A stretch of DNA of 64,000 nt from Pseudomonas sp. ML2-2023-3 (GTDB lineage: Bacteria > Pseudomonadota > Gammaproteobacteria > Pseudomonadales > Pseudomonadaceae): assembly GCF_037055275.1 (NCBI RefSeq), contig NZ_CP146343.1:4710001-4774000 (forward strand), given 5' to 3'. Position 1 is the stretch's first letter. The number at the start of each line of letters is the position of its first letter. Positions 25,988 through 37,112 of this stretch are shown here, in pieces. The notes beneath the pieces were generated by a model that worked only from the letters and a program-made list of their open reading frames with translations, did no database searches and was not told the DNA's origin. The position numbers and the translations under genes were made by a program.

Positions 25988-28846
25988 ATGACCCTTAATC
26001 TCAGCACTGCCAATGAATTTATCGCGCGCCACATCGGCCCGCGCCAGGCCGATGAGCAGGCGATGCTCGCCACCCTCGGCTTTGATTCCCTTGAAGGCCT
26101 CAGCGCCAGCGTAATCCCGGAAAGCATCAAGGGCACCAGCGTGCTCGACCTGCCGGCCGGTCTGAGCGAAGCCGACGCACTGGCTTCGATCAAGGCCATC
26201 GCCGCCAAGAACACAGTGTGCAAAACCTATATCGGTCAAGGCTATTACAACTGCCACACCCCTTCTCCGATCTTGCGCAACCTGCTGGAAAACCCGGCCT
26301 GGTACACCGCCTACACGCCGTATCAGCCTGAAATCTCCCAAGGCCGTCTCGAAGCCCTGCTTAACTTCCAGACCCTGATCAGCGACCTCAGCGGCCTGCC
26401 GATTGCCAACGCTTCGCTGCTCGACGAAGCCACCGCCGCTGCCGAAGCGATGACCTTCTGCAAACGCCTGAGCAAGAACAAAACCAGCCACCGCTTCTTT
26501 GCTTCCAGCCACTGCCACCCGCAAACCCTTGACGTGCTGCGTACCCGTGCCGAGCCGCTAGGCATTGAGGTTGTGGTCGCCGACGAGCGCGAACTGACTG
26601 ACGTGACGGCCTACTTCGGTGCCCTGCTGCAATACCCGGCCAGCAACGGCGACGTGTTTGATTACCGCGAACTGGTTGAGCGCTTCCATACCGCCAACGC
26701 ACTGGTGGCGGTTGCCGCCGACCTGCTGGCCCTGACCCTGCTCACACCTCCGGGCGAGTTCGGCGCGGACGTGGCCATCGGCAGCGCCCAACGCTTTGGC
26801 GTGCCACTGGGTTTCGGTGGCCCCCATGCCGCCTACTTCGCCACCCGTGACGCGTACAAGCGCGACATGCCGGGGCGTCTGGTCGGTGTTTCGGTTGACC
26901 GTCACGGCAAACCGGCACTGCGTCTGGCCATGCAAACCCGCGAGCAACACATCCGTCGCGAGAAGGCCACGAGCAACATCTGCACCGCCCAGGTGCTGCT
27001 GGCCAACATCGCCAGCATGTACGCCGTGTACCACGGTCCCAAGGGCCTGATCCAGATCGCGCAGCGCATTCACCAGTTGACCGCGATTCTGGCCCAGGGC
27101 CTGAGTGCGCTGGGGCTGGCCGTCGAGCAAACACATTTCTTCGACACCCTGACCCTCAACACCGGCGGCGACACCGCAGCCCTGCACGACAGGGCTCACG
27201 CACAGGGCATTAACCTGCGTGTGATCGACGACCAGCATCTGGGCCTGTCGCTGGATGAAACCAGCAGCGAGTCCGATGTGGTTGCCCTGTGGGCCCTGTT
27301 CGCCGCTGATGGCCAGGCCCTGCCTGACTTTGACGATCTGGCAAATACCGTCACTGGCACCCTGCCAGAGGCCTTGCTGCGCCAGTCGCCGATCCTCAGC
27401 CACCCGGTATTCAACCGTTACCATTCCGAAACCGAGCTGATGCGCTACCTGCGCAAGCTGGCCGACAAGGATCTGGCGCTGGACCGCACCATGATTCCGC
27501 TGGGCTCGTGCACCATGAAGCTCAACGCTGCCAGCGAAATGATCCCGGTCACCTGGGCCGAGTTCGGCAACCTGCACCCGTTTGCGCCTGCCGAGCAAAG
27601 CCAGGGCTACCTGCAACTGACTACCGAACTGGAAGCCATGCTCTGCGCGGCCACCGGCTACGACGCCATCTCCCTGCAACCGAACGCCGGTTCCCAGGGC
27701 GAGTACGCCGGTCTGCTGGCCATTCGTGCCTACCACCAGAGCCGTGGCGAAGAGCGCCGTGATATCTGCCTGATTCCGTCCTCGGCCCACGGCACCAACC
27801 CGGCAACCGCCAACATGGCCGGCATGCGCGTGGTGGTCACTGCCTGTGACGCTCGCGGCAACGTGGACATTGAAGACCTGCGCGCCAAGGCCCTGGAGCA
27901 CCGCGATCACCTCGCCGCGCTGATGATCACCTACCCGTCGACCCACGGTGTTTTCGAAGAAGGCATCCGCGAAATCTGCGGCATCATTCATGACAATGGC
28001 GGCCAGGTGTACATCGACGGCGCCAACATGAACGCGATGGTGGGCCTGTGCGCACCGGGCAAGTTCGGCGGCGACGTGTCCCACCTCAACCTGCACAAGA
28101 CATTCTGCATTCCCCACGGCGGTGGCGGCCCGGGCGTTGGCCCGATTGGCGTCAAGTCCCACCTTACGCCGTTCCTGCCGGGTCACGCGGCAATGGAACG
28201 CAAGGAAGGCGCGGTCTGCGCAGCACCGTTCGGCAGCGCCAGCATTCTGCCGATCACCTGGATGTACATCAGCATGATGGGCGGCGAAGGCCTCAAGCGT
28301 GCTTCGCAACTGGCCATCCTAAACGCCAACTACATCGCCCGCCGTCTTGAAGAGCATTACCCGGTGCTGTACTCGGGCAGCAACGGCCTGGTTGCACACG
28401 AGTGCATCCTGGATCTGCGCCCGCTCAAGGAAACCAGCGGGATCAGCGTCGACGACGTGGCCAAGCGCCTGATCGATTTCGGCTTCCACGCTCCGACCAT
28501 GTCGTTCCCGGTCGCGGGCACGCTGATGATCGAGCCGACCGAAAGCGAGTCCAAGGAAGAGCTGGACCGCTTCTGTAACGCCATGATCTGCATCCGCGAA
28601 GAAATTCGCGAAGTCGAAAGCGGCGGTCTGGACAAGGAAGATAACCCGCTGAAAAACGCGCCCCACACCGCGGCTGAAATAGTCGGTGAATGGACCCACC
28701 CTTACAGCCGCGAGCAAGCGGTGTACCCGGTTGCATCCCTGATCGAAGGCAAGTACTGGCCACCGGTCGGTCGGGTCGACAACGTGTTCGGCGACCGCAA
28801 CCTGGTGTGCGCATGCCCGTCGATCGAGAGCTATCAGGAGGCGTAA
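25988..28846 (+). CDS. gcvP: Glycine dehydrogenase (decarboxylating), P protein
   Basis: The product has 952 residues, the full homodimeric P-protein length with both halves fused. It decarboxylates glycine and passes the aminomethyl group to lipoyl-GcvH. The PLP lysine is near residue 704 in [21 protein letters not shown]-terminal [17 protein letters not shown] and [13 protein letters not shown] are family signatures. It lies between gcvH and sdaA; a REP palindrome follows it where P. aeruginosa has glyA2. Confidence 0.96.
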   Translation: MTLNLSTANEFIARHIGPRQADEQAMLATLGFDSLEGLSASVIPESIKGTSVLDLPAGLSEADALASIKAIAAKNTVCKTYIGQGYYNCHTPSPILRNLLENPAWYTAYTPYQPEISQGRLEALLNFQTLISDLSGLPIANASLLDEATAAAEAMTFCKRLSKNKTSHRFFASSHCHPQTLDVLRTRAEPLGIEVVVADERELTDVTAYFGALLQYPASNGDVFDYRELVERFHTANALVAVAADLLALTLLTPPGEFGADVAIGSAQRFGVPLGFGGPHAAYFATRDAYKRDMPGRLVGVSVDRHGKPALRLAMQTREQHIRREKATSNICTAQVLLANIASMYAVYHGPKGLIQIAQRIHQLTAILAQGLSALGLAVEQTHFFDTLTLNTGGDTAALHDRAHAQGINLRVIDDQHLGLSLDETSSESDVVALWALFAADGQALPDFDDLANTVTGTLPEALLRQSPILSHPVFNRYHSETELMRYLRKLADKDLALDRTMIPLGSCTMKLNAASEMIPVTWAEFGNLHPFAPAEQSQGYLQLTTELEAMLCAATGYDAISLQPNAGSQGEYAGLLAIRAYHQSRGEERRDICLIPSSAHGTNPATANMAGMRVVVTACDARGNVDIEDLRAKALEHRDHLAALMITYPSTHGVFEEGIREICGIIHDNGGQVYIDGANMNAMVGLCAPGKFGGDVSHLNLHKTFCIPHGGGGPGVGPIGVKSHLTPFLPGHAAMERKEGAVCAAPFGSASILPITWMYISMMGGEGLKRASQLAILNANYIARRLEEHYPVLYSGSNGLVAHECILDLRPLKETSGISVDDVAKRLIDFGFHAPTMSFPVAGTLMIEPTESESKEELDRFCNAMICIREEIREVESGGLDKEDNPLKNAPHTAAEIVGEWTHPYSREQAVYPVASLIEGKYWPPVGRVDNVFGDRNLVCACPSIESYQEA

Positions 28847-28854
28847 GCAAGACT

Positions 28855-28947
28855 TGTAGTCGCTGCCGCAGGCTGCGTTGGGGACCGCAGGGTTTTCAAA
28901 AAAACGGGTTGCTTCGCAACCCTTCGCAGCCTGCGGCAGCGACTACA
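28855..28947. repeat. REP palindrome (class 2), perfect 23-bp arms
   Basis: The left arm starts TGTAGTCGCTGCCGCAGGCT and the right arm ends GCGACTACA; the two 23-base arms (28855-28877, 28925-28947) are exact complements. CGCAGGGTTTTC and AACGGGTTGCTTCGCAACCC lie between. It occupies the gcvP-sdaA space and could reduce expression of sdaA and gcvT. Confidence 0.85.
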
Positions 28948-28990
28948 GGTTATTTTTTGCCAATAAACCTATAAGAAACCGGAGAACCCT

Positions 28991-30367
<1,377 letters not shown>

Positions 30368-30384
30368 TTTTCAAGGAGTCTGGA

Positions 30385-31509
30385 ATGTCCACCGAACAAC
30401 TGCTTAAAACCCCGCTGCACGCACTGCACCTTGAACTCGGTGCCCGCATGGTGCCATTTGCCGGCTACGACATGCCCGTGCAGTACCCGCTCGGCGTGAT
30501 GAAAGAGCACCAGCACACCCGTGAACAAGCCGGGTTGTTTGATGTCTCCCACATGGGCCAGATTCGCCTGACCGGCGCTGATGCAGCCAGGGCACTGGAA
30601 GCCCTGGTACCGGTCGATATCATCGATCTGCCAGCAGGCATGCAGCGCTATGCCATGTTCACCAACGAACAGGGCGGCATCCTCGATGACCTGATGGTTG
30701 CCAACCTGGGTAATGACGAGCTGTTCCTGGTGGTTAACGCCGCCTGCAAGGATCAGGACCTGGCCCATCTGCGCAAGCACTTGAGCGCCCACTGCCAGAT
30801 CCAGCCGCTGTTTGAAGAGCGCGCCCTCCTCGCCCTGCAAGGCCCGGCAGCCGTCAACGTGCTGCAACGCCTGGCACCGGAAGTGGCAAAAATGACCTTC
30901 ATGCAATTTGCCCCGGTGACGTTACTGGGCGCTGACTGCTACGTCAGCCGCTCGGGTTATACCGGCGAAGACGGCTTTGAGATCTCAGTCCCTGCTGATC
31001 GCGCCGAAGAGCTGGCTCGTCGCCTGCTGGCTGAGCCAGAAGTGCAGGCAATCGGCCTGGGCGCTCGGGACTCCCTGCGTCTGGAAGCGGGCCTGTGCCT
31101 GTACGGCCACGACATGAACGACACCACCACGCCGATTGAAGCCAGCCTGCTCTGGGCCATCTCCAAGGCCCGCCGTGCAGACGGCCCTCGTGCCGGTGGC
31201 TTCCCGGGCGCCGAAACCATCTTCGCGCAGCAGCAGAACGGTGTTGCCCGCAAGCGCGTGGGCTTGTTGCCACAAGAACGTACACCGGTGCGTGAAGGCG
31301 CTGAAATTGTCGATGCCGACGGCACGGTGATTGGCACCGTTTGCAGCGGCGGCTTTGGCCCGACTCTGGGCTCGCCTCTGGCAATGGGTTATCTGGATAT
31401 CGCGTTCACGCCAGTGGACACTGAAGTCTGGGCGATCGTGCGAGGCAAACGCGTACCGATGAAAGTGTCGAAAATGCCGTTTGTCGCGCAACGTTATTAC
31501 AGAGGTTAA
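30385..31509 (+). CDS. gcvT: Glycine cleavage system aminomethyltransferase, T protein
   Basis: The product has 374 residues. It moves the methylene group from GcvH to tetrahydrofolate and releases ammonia. The start at 30385 follows AAGGAGTCTGGA; a frame from 30361 reads the end of sdaA. Family motifs MVPFAGYDMPVQYPLGVMKEH, LFDVSHMGQIRLTG and the folate-site SGYTGEDGFEI are present. It is the last gene of the operon, with a hairpin shortly after. Confidence 0.95.
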   Translation: MSTEQLLKTPLHALHLELGARMVPFAGYDMPVQYPLGVMKEHQHTREQAGLFDVSHMGQIRLTGADAARALEALVPVDIIDLPAGMQRYAMFTNEQGGILDDLMVANLGNDELFLVVNAACKDQDLAHLRKHLSAHCQIQPLFEERALLALQGPAAVNVLQRLAPEVAKMTFMQFAPVTLLGADCYVSRSGYTGEDGFEISVPADRAEELARRLLAEPEVQAIGLGARDSLRLEAGLCLYGHDMNDTTTPIEASLLWAISKARRADGPRAGGFPGAETIFAQQQNGVARKRVGLLPQERTPVREGAEIVDADGTVIGTVCSGGFGPTLGSPLAMGYLDIAFTPVDTEVWAIVRGKRVPMKVSKMPFVAQRYYRG

Positions 31510-31525
31510 GCCCTCACTCTAGCGC

Positions 31526-31559
31526 GTTGCATGTTCCTGATACTTTCAGGGCATGCAAC
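31526..31559 (+). terminator. Hairpin after gcvT
   Basis: GTTGCATG and CATGCAAC form an outer stem and CCTGA-TACTT-TCAGG an inner one. There is no T-run directly after, so termination is likely partial or Rho-assisted. Confidence 0.5.
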
Positions 31560-31886
31560 TGCTAAAACCGCCTTTAACTTTCGATAGCGAACACACTGTT
31601 TTAAACACGAAAACAATTGAACCCGCCTATGATTAACCTTCACTTATAACTTCATCGCCTATGTTAATAACCCGGTTTACGGGGTTATTCGAGGGGCTTG
31701 TTTTTTCAATTCCAGTTTCGTAGAGTTTGCCCACTGTGTTTGCATGGGTCGCTGGAATCGTGACCTGGGCAGTAGCTCTAAGTTTGCTACACCCGTTCTG
31801 CGTCTCTTACTTTCCTGCAACCCAGCACCAGTACTCTTTCATGTGAAAGAGGCTGTCATTAATTGTTAGCGTCAAGGAATTAAGAA
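31560..31886. other. Long leader region before the cold-shock gene
   Basis: This 327-base stretch has no gene. It holds a hairpin AATAACCC / GGGTTATT (31668-31691) followed by a T-rich stretch at about 31701-31706, pyrimidine-rich sequence, and CTCTTTCATGTGAAAGAG, a tight hairpin at 31833-31850. Long structured leaders are typical of cold-shock genes and may give temperature-dependent translation. No promoter box could be fixed. Confidence 0.5.
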
Positions 31887-32099
31887 ATGTCCCAACGTCA
31901 GAGCGGTACCGTCAAGTGGTTTAACGACGAGAAAGGATTTGGCTTTATCACCCCGGAAAGCGGTCCGGACCTGTTCGTGCACTTCCGTGCCATTCAGGGC
32001 AACGGCTTCAAAAGCCTGAAAGAAGGCCAGAAAGTGACCTTCATCTCGGTTCAAGGCCAAAAAGGCCTGCAGGCTGACGAAGTTCAAGCCGAAGGCTGA
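31887..32099 (+). CDS. Cold-shock protein, CspA family
   Basis: The product has 70 residues forming one cold-shock domain. RNA-binding motifs RNP1 KGFGFITP and RNP2 LFVHFRAI are intact, and it starts [14 protein letters not shown]. It melts RNA structure as an RNA chaperone. AAGGAATTAAGA precedes the ATG. A strong terminator follows at once, so it is a single-gene unit with a long leader, consistent with post-transcriptional control by temperature or growth phase. Confidence 0.93.
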   Translation: MSQRQSGTVKWFNDEKGFGFITPESGPDLFVHFRAIQGNGFKSLKEGQKVTFISVQGQKGLQADEVQAEG

Positions 32100-32108
32100 T
32101 CTCGTACA

Positions 32109-32145
32109 CAAAAGCCTCTGATGGTGACATCAGAGGCTTTTTTAT
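32109..32145 (+). terminator. Rho-independent terminator after the cold-shock gene
   Basis: AAAGCCTCTGATG and CATCAGAGGCTTT pair around GTGA and are followed by a T-run. Textbook intrinsic terminator. Confidence 0.93.
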
Positions 32146-32191
32146 GGCTGTAATTCCGTAAGATGGCGTTTTTCCTTCACGAGACCCTGCC

Positions 32192-32680
32192 ATGTCGAAA
32201 CAACCACTTAGACCCCAAGGCGATTTTCCCGCCGTTGGCCTGGGGCGCCGCCTGGCAGCCATGTTTTATGACTTTCTGCTGTGTACCGCCTTGCTGATCG
32301 TCACCACCTTTATCTACAAGCTGATCATGATGAGCTTTATCGGCGAAGCCAAAATGAGGGCGCTGTCAGAAGCCGGCGCTCTGGATGGCGACCCGCTGCT
32401 CTCAACCATCCTGTTCTTTGTCCTGTTCGGTTTTTTTGCCAAGTTCTGGACTCACTCCGGGCAAACCCTGGGCATGCAGGTCTGGGGCATACGCGTACAG
32501 AACGCGGACGGCACGGCCATCAGCCTGTGGCAGGCCTTGCTGCGCTTTATCGTCTCTATCGGCTCATGGCTGTGTCTGGGGCTGGGGTTCATCTGGTCGG
32601 TATTCGACAAGCAAAACCGCACCTGGCATGACATGTATTCCAACACTCAGTTGGTACGGATCCCCAAGCCAAAGAAATAA
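32192..32680 (+). CDS. RDD family membrane protein
   Basis: The product has 162 residues. The RDD domain covers nearly all of it: Arg in GLGRRLAAMFYDFLL, three hydrophobic segments (about 24-46, 68-88, 118-138), and the Asp pair region near the end (FDKQNRTWHDMYSNTQLVR). RDD proteins sit in the inner membrane; most have no known role, some move ions or small solutes. It is a single gene flanked by terminators. Confidence 0.88.
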   Translation: MSKQPLRPQGDFPAVGLGRRLAAMFYDFLLCTALLIVTTFIYKLIMMSFIGEAKMRALSEAGALDGDPLLSTILFFVLFGFFAKFWTHSGQTLGMQVWGIRVQNADGTAISLWQALLRFIVSIGSWLCLGLGFIWSVFDKQNRTWHDMYSNTQLVRIPKPKK

Positions 32681-32714
32681 AAAAAGCCCGTATCTCTCGA
32701 TACGAGCTTTTTTG
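32680..32714 (+). terminator. Terminator after the RDD gene
   Basis: AAAAAAGCCCGTATC and GATACGAGCTTTTTT pair around TCTC with one mismatch; the symmetric A and T runs suggest it can act in both directions. Confidence 0.88.
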
Positions 32715-32737
32715 TTACTGCGTTGCATCTCATGACT

Positions 32738-32824
32738 CTGTAGGAGCGGGCTGCTTGAAGATCCGAAGGATCTTCAAGCAAGGGTTGCTGCGCAACCCAT
32801 CGCAGCCTTCGGCAGCGACTACAG
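32738..32824. repeat. Hybrid REP unit
   Basis: The left end begins like class 1 (CTGTAGGAGCGGGCTGC), while the right end is class 2 (GCAGCCTTCGGCAGCGACTACAG). A strong internal hairpin (TGCTTGAAGATC / GATCTTCAAGCA) follows the left end. It lies between the convergent RDD and mucD genes. Confidence 0.7.
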
Positions 32825-32828
32825 AGAC

Positions 32829-34250
32829 TTACTCCGCCAGCTTGAAGGTAATGAAGCTGGCGCGACCCTGGCGCAGAACCCGCATCGACACTGAACGATT
32901 CTTCGGCAATGCCTTGGCAATTTCAGTGAACTCCTTGCCGTTGGTAATCGCCTGATTGTTCAGATGAGTAATCACGTCGCCTGGTTGCAGGCCGATCAAG
33001 GCAGCAGGACCGTCCTGAACGTCAGTGATGATCACACCGCCCTTGATGTCGTTGGCTTTCTTCTGCTCTTCGCTCAGGTCCGCCACGGACACACCCAGAC
33101 GGTTGCTGCTTTGTTCGGCACCGGTGCCCGAAGCAATGTCTTTCGCGTCATCGGGGATGGCACCGACAGTCAGGTCCAGGTTTTTGCGCTTGCCGTCACG
33201 AATCACTTCAAGCGTTGCTTTGCTGCCGGCCTTGAGTGCGCCAACCAGATGCGGCAAATCTGCCGACATGACGATCGGCTGACCATTCATGCTCAGAATC
33301 ACGTCGCCGACTTGCAGACCGCCTTTGGCAGCCGGACCGTTATCCAGTACCTGGGCTACCAGGGCACCGGCAGGTTTTTCCAGACCGAAGGACTCGGCCA
33401 GGTCCTTGTTGACCTCTTGAATCACCACGCCCAACCAGCCACGGCTAACCTTGCCGCCAGCCTTGAGCTGGTTGGCAACGTCCATCGCCACATCGATAGG
33501 GATTGCGAAGGACACGCCCATGAAGCCACCGGAGCGGGTGTAGATTTGCGAGTTGATACCCACCACTTCGCCCGCCAGGTTGAACAGCGGACCACCCGAG
33601 TTGCCCGGGTTGATCGGCACGTCTGTCTGGATGAACGGTACGTAGCTTTCATTCGGAAGGCTGCGACCGATGGCGCTGATAATGCCTTGGGTCACGGTGT
33701 GGTCAAACCCGAACGGTGAACCGATGGCAACCACCCACTGACCCGCCTTCAGATCCTGGGACTTGCCCAGCTTCAAGACAGGCAGGTTTTTGCCTTCGAT
33801 TTTCAGCAACGCAACGTCGGAACGTGGATCCGTCCCCACCAGCTTGGCTTTCATTTCACTGCGATCAGACAAGCGCACGATGATTTCATCGGCGTCCGCC
33901 ACCACGTGGTTGTTGGTCAGGATGAAGCCATCCGGCGAGATGATGAAGCCCGACCCAAGGGACTGGGCTTCGCGCTGGCGACCACCTTTGCCACTTGGCG
34001 GCAGGCTGCGCTCAAAGAAGTCACGCAGGCCAGGCGGCAAGCCTTCCAGGTCTGGCATTTGCCCCATGCTTGAGACCCGGCGCTCCGGCAGCTTTTGCGT
34101 GGTGCTGATATTCACTACCGCTGGCGAGGCTTGCTCGACCAATTGGGTGAAGTCAGGTAACTGCGCTTCTGCCATGACTGGCACTGCCTGCCCGAGCATC
34201 AGCACGGCTGCAAAAATAGGTAAATACGATTTCAATCGAGGCATCGACAT
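32829..34250 (-). CDS. mucD: Periplasmic serine protease, DegP/HtrA family
   Basis: The product has 473 residues. A signal peptide ends at MAEA (residue about 28). The trypsin-like domain has the triad His in NNHVVADADE, Asp in DPRSDVALLKI and Ser in NPGNSGGPLFNLAGE; two PDZ domains follow (about 265-355 and 375-470). It degrades misfolded envelope proteins and dampens the AlgU stress response. The start at 34250 follows GGGAG and gives the signal peptide; the longer frame is leader. It lies 180 bases after mucB with no mucC between. Confidence 0.94.
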   Translation of the reverse strand: MSMPRLKSYLPIFAAVLMLGQAVPVMAEAQLPDFTQLVEQASPAVVNISTTQKLPERRVSSMGQMPDLEGLPPGLRDFFERSLPPSGKGGRQREAQSLGSGFIISPDGFILTNNHVVADADEIIVRLSDRSEMKAKLVGTDPRSDVALLKIEGKNLPVLKLGKSQDLKAGQWVVAIGSPFGFDHTVTQGIISAIGRSLPNESYVPFIQTDVPINPGNSGGPLFNLAGEVVGINSQIYTRSGGFMGVSFAIPIDVAMDVANQLKAGGKVSRGWLGVVIQEVNKDLAESFGLEKPAGALVAQVLDNGPAAKGGLQVGDVILSMNGQPIVMSADLPHLVGALKAGSKATLEVIRDGKRKNLDLTVGAIPDDAKDIASGTGAEQSSNRLGVSVADLSEEQKKANDIKGGVIITDVQDGPAALIGLQPGDVITHLNNQAITNGKEFTEIAKALPKNRSVSMRVLRQGRASFITFKLAE

Positions 34251-34429
34251 ACAGCTCCCGTTAGTAACTGCAGAGTTAAGCGACAGGCACCAAAAAACAA
34301 GACCAAAGCATAGACCGTTTTTTAGGCCCCGGAAAACAAACAAGGCCAGAGCCCGCTAGGGCCCTGACCTTCATAAAAAGACAATAAAATGGCAAATCAA
34401 AATGTGTCACCCGCCATGTCGGAGCAACC

Positions 34430-35392
34430 CTATGGTTTGGCCTGCGTATCGTCTTTACCGACACGCATCGAGAGCGCAATACGCTCTGCGGTCCCCAAAG
34501 GAATTTCACCGACCACAGTGGCCATCATGTCTCCCTCGGGAGTACTCAGGTGCCGAGTAACCGCAGCTGTAGGCCCCAGTTGGACACGGGCATCGGGAAC
34601 GGCAGCGCCCTGCAAAGGTTCGAGAAACACAGAGAAGCGCGTCAAGCCATCGTCATACAAAAGACTGGTGACTTCAGACTTGGTCCGGGGATCACGATGC
34701 ACTGTGCTGCTGACCTGCTCGAAACCGGGCGGCAGCCAGTCGGAGTGCCAGACATGAGCCGTGTCAGCGACAGGTGCTGCAGTATCAGCCACCGTAACCG
34801 GGCGGCATTTTCCTGCAGGCGTCAGCTGGTTGTCATCAGGGGGCGTCGTCACCAGGGTTGTAAACTGGTAACGTTCAAGCAACTGGCCCTTGTCATTAAG
34901 CAACAACGACTTGAGAGGCAAACCGGTTTCACGATCCAGGTACAACTCAAACCCATAACGGTGCTGGTCGCGAGGGGCGAGTGAGATCACCACCACCGGT
35001 CGACCTGCAACCCTGGAGTCACCCTGCTTTGTGACGGAGTACCAGTCATTGAGCTTCTGGGCATCGAACTGTCTTGCCGGGACGGCAGTGACATCTCCCA
35101 ACGCCGAGGCCAACTTGCCAGTGACACATTCAGTGCGCCCATCCGTACGAATGACCTCTTGAGCAGAGCCATCCAACTGCATCAAACGTTCGCGAACTTT
35201 CCCATCCTGCACACGGTGCCAGATGCTATGGGTAGAAAAACTACCGTTACGCTCGTAAACGAAAGTGCCTTGATAGCTGTGCTGTTGCTCGGCCTGCCCA
35301 AGACGTTTGAGCCAGTCCTGGGCTTCATCGGCGTGGGCCGGTACTGCAAACCAGCCACTCAGCAGAAGAGGTAGCAAAGGTAGGACGCGCAT
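34430..35392 (-). CDS. mucB: Periplasmic anti-sigma co-regulator MucB (RseB)
   Basis: The product has 320 residues. A signal peptide (MRVLPLLPLLLSGWFAVPAHA) leads to the periplasm. The MucB/RseB N-terminal domain resembles lipoprotein carriers LolA/LppX (YQGTFVYERNGSFSTHSIWHR), and the C-terminal domain binds MucA. It shields MucA from AlgW protease and senses envelope lipids. It follows mucA by 8 bases in the operon. Confidence 0.93.
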   Translation of the reverse strand: MRVLPLLPLLLSGWFAVPAHADEAQDWLKRLGQAEQQHSYQGTFVYERNGSFSTHSIWHRVQDGKVRERLMQLDGSAQEVIRTDGRTECVTGKLASALGDVTAVPARQFDAQKLNDWYSVTKQGDSRVAGRPVVVISLAPRDQHRYGFELYLDRETGLPLKSLLLNDKGQLLERYQFTTLVTTPPDDNQLTPAGKCRPVTVADTAAPVADTAHVWHSDWLPPGFEQVSSTVHRDPRTKSEVTSLLYDDGLTRFSVFLEPLQGAAVPDARVQLGPTAAVTRHLSTPEGDMMATVVGEIPLGTAERIALSMRVGKDDTQAKP

Positions 35393-35400
35393 ATTGGTCC

Positions 35401-35991
35401 TTAACGGTTTTCAAGGCTCGCGGCACGAGCATACGGCAGCGGGCTTTCAGCCCCTTTCAACGCGGCTTGCTGTGCGTGCTGACGCAGGTAGCCTGGCAAG
35501 CGCTGATCCTGCCAGCCTGGCTGGCCTTGCAGAACACCGTTGGCCATGGGGCCTGTAGCCTTGTCGGAGCTTTCGCTGTAGTTGGCCAGTACCGCCGGGC
35601 CTTTAGCCATCGGCGCACTCAGGCTCTGCACAGCGTTCTGCTGAGCCAGCTGATTACCGACGATGTCATCCTGGTTGTACAGCCTTACACCCGCCAGAAC
35701 AGCGACGGTAACCGAAGCGGCTACGGCCAGACGACCGATGCTGCGCCACGGGCCACGTACGACCTTGACCGGGGTTTGCTCTTCGGCCAGCGCGGCCGAA
35801 ACGGCAGATGCGATGTCCAGGCGCGGAATCAACAGGTCCTTGTGCATCACAGCACGGGCCACCTGATAACGGGACCAGGTGTCACGGGTTTGTGTGTCGT
35901 CAAAGGCATTCAATACCCGACGTAGTTCCAGTTCGTCCGCTTCGTTATCCATCACTGCGGACAGCGATTCCTGCAGGGCTTCACGACTCAT
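35401..35991 (-). CDS. mucA: Anti-sigma factor MucA
   Basis: The product has 196 residues. The cytoplasmic RseA-type domain begins SREALQESLSAVMDNEADEL and binds AlgU. One membrane helix lies at about 84-102 (RLAVAASVTVAVLAGVRL); the C-terminal half is periplasmic and meets MucB. Cleavage after envelope stress frees AlgU. No truncation of the type seen in mucoid strains is present. The start at 35991 is set by the family N-terminus, 31 bases after algU. Confidence 0.94.
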   Translation of the reverse strand: MSREALQESLSAVMDNEADELELRRVLNAFDDTQTRDTWSRYQVARAVMHKDLLIPRLDIASAVSAALAEEQTPVKVVRGPWRSIGRLAVAASVTVAVLAGVRLYNQDDIVGNQLAQQNAVQSLSAPMAKGPAVLANYSESSDKATGPMANGVLQGQPGWQDQRLPGYLRQHAQQAALKGAESPLPYARAASLENR

Positions 35992-36022
35992 GGCGGTTCC
36001 TCTCTTGGCTGTCGCCGCTGTC

Positions 36023-36604
36023 TCAGTTTTCCTGCAACAACGGCTGCAGGGCTTTATCAATGGCTTCCCGAGCGCGGAAAATCCGGGAGCGCACGGTACC
36101 CACCGGACACTGCATGACGCTCGCAATGTCCTCATAACTCAGACCATCAAATTCACGTAAAGTTAACGCCGTACGCAAATCTTCTGGCAGTAACTGAATA
36201 GTGCGATGAACGGTGCTTTCGATCTCGTCACGGAGCAAAGCGCGCTCCGGCGACTCGAGATCCTTGAGACCATGATCACCATCGTAAAACTCGGCATCTT
36301 CCGAGCTCACATCACTATCCGGCGGACGTCGCCCCCGTGACACCAGGTAATTTTTCGCCGTATTGATGGCGATGCGATACAGCCATGTATAAAAGGCGCT
36401 GTCACCGCGAAAATTACCGAGTGCCCGGTAAGCCTTGATAAAGGCTTCCTGGGCTACGTCCTGGGCTTCATGGGTGTCGTGCACAAAACGCACGATCAAC
36501 CCGAGAATTTTGTGCTGATACTTCAACACGAGCAGATCGAATGCGCGCTTATCGCCACGCTGTACGCGCTCGACCAGCTGCTGATCCTCTTCCTGGGCTA
36601 GCAT
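36023..36604 (-). CDS. algU: Extracytoplasmic stress sigma factor AlgU (RpoE)
   Basis: The product has 193 residues. Region 2 includes RGDKRAFDLLVLKYQHKILG and DVAQEAFIKAYRALGNFRG; region 4 has LREFDGLSYEDIASVMQCPVGTVRSRIFRAREAI. It directs transcription of alginate, osmotic and envelope-stress genes, and of its own operon: a matching promoter lies upstream. Order algU-mucA-mucB-mucD. Confidence 0.96.
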   Translation of the reverse strand: MLAQEEDQQLVERVQRGDKRAFDLLVLKYQHKILGLIVRFVHDTHEAQDVAQEAFIKAYRALGNFRGDSAFYTWLYRIAINTAKNYLVSRGRRPPDSDVSSEDAEFYDGDHGLKDLESPERALLRDEIESTVHRTIQLLPEDLRTALTLREFDGLSYEDIASVMQCPVGTVRSRIFRAREAIDKALQPLLQEN

Positions 36605-37112
36605 GAATACTCCTCATAAGACCGGGAGGAAGATTGCTTTGCTAAATGATCAGGCTTGCAAACATAGACTCGGGCTTTACACAAAAGTTCTCTCCCCCCT
36701 GGCAAGTTTCCTGCGTGCTCGGATTTGGCACACACGAAAACGCAGCTCGGGCCTGGCCGGCTGCGTCAATAATCTTGTCGTCACATTCCGCTGTCAGGTC
36801 GAAACACAGACCCCGCATCAATCTGGACGCCGTACCCCTGCATCAAGGGCAGCCCTTAATGGAACCCCGGACCGTACGAAAAGTTCAATATCTTCGTACG
36901 CCACCGATGGCACCACATCAGCGCAACAGACCTGGCGTTACCCCCAGCCCTGATCCCCCTTGCAGATTTTTTGTGCAAATCAACATGCAGACCCATCGAG
37001 TCTGAGGCACACTTTGCGCCCGCTGTAATTTCACAATGCCATAAAGGCCCGGCCATTGTGCCGATCCCCCCCTCTATATACTAGTGGGCGCTTTTTTGCG
37101 GATGTCAGAAGA
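36605..37112. other. Divergent intergenic region algU / nadB
   Basis: A stretch of 508 bases without a credible gene. It holds the AlgU-type promoter for algU (36663-36690) and must hold the nadB promoter; no clear box for nadB was seen. Open frames here lack ribosome sites and resemble no family. Confidence 0.6.
36663..36690 (-). promoter_or_regulatory. AlgU-dependent promoter of algU
   Basis: On the minus strand GAACTT is followed after exactly 16 bases by TCTAT, matching the AlgU consensus GAACTT-N16/17-TCTGA. The start of transcription would be about 50 bases before algU. It closes the autoregulatory loop. Confidence 0.85.

Noticed and set aside
26558..28309. Long open frame on the minus strand opposite gcvP (583 codons)
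   Set aside because: It is the antisense shadow of a high-GC gene. GcvP on the other strand has full-length family motifs; the minus frame has none.
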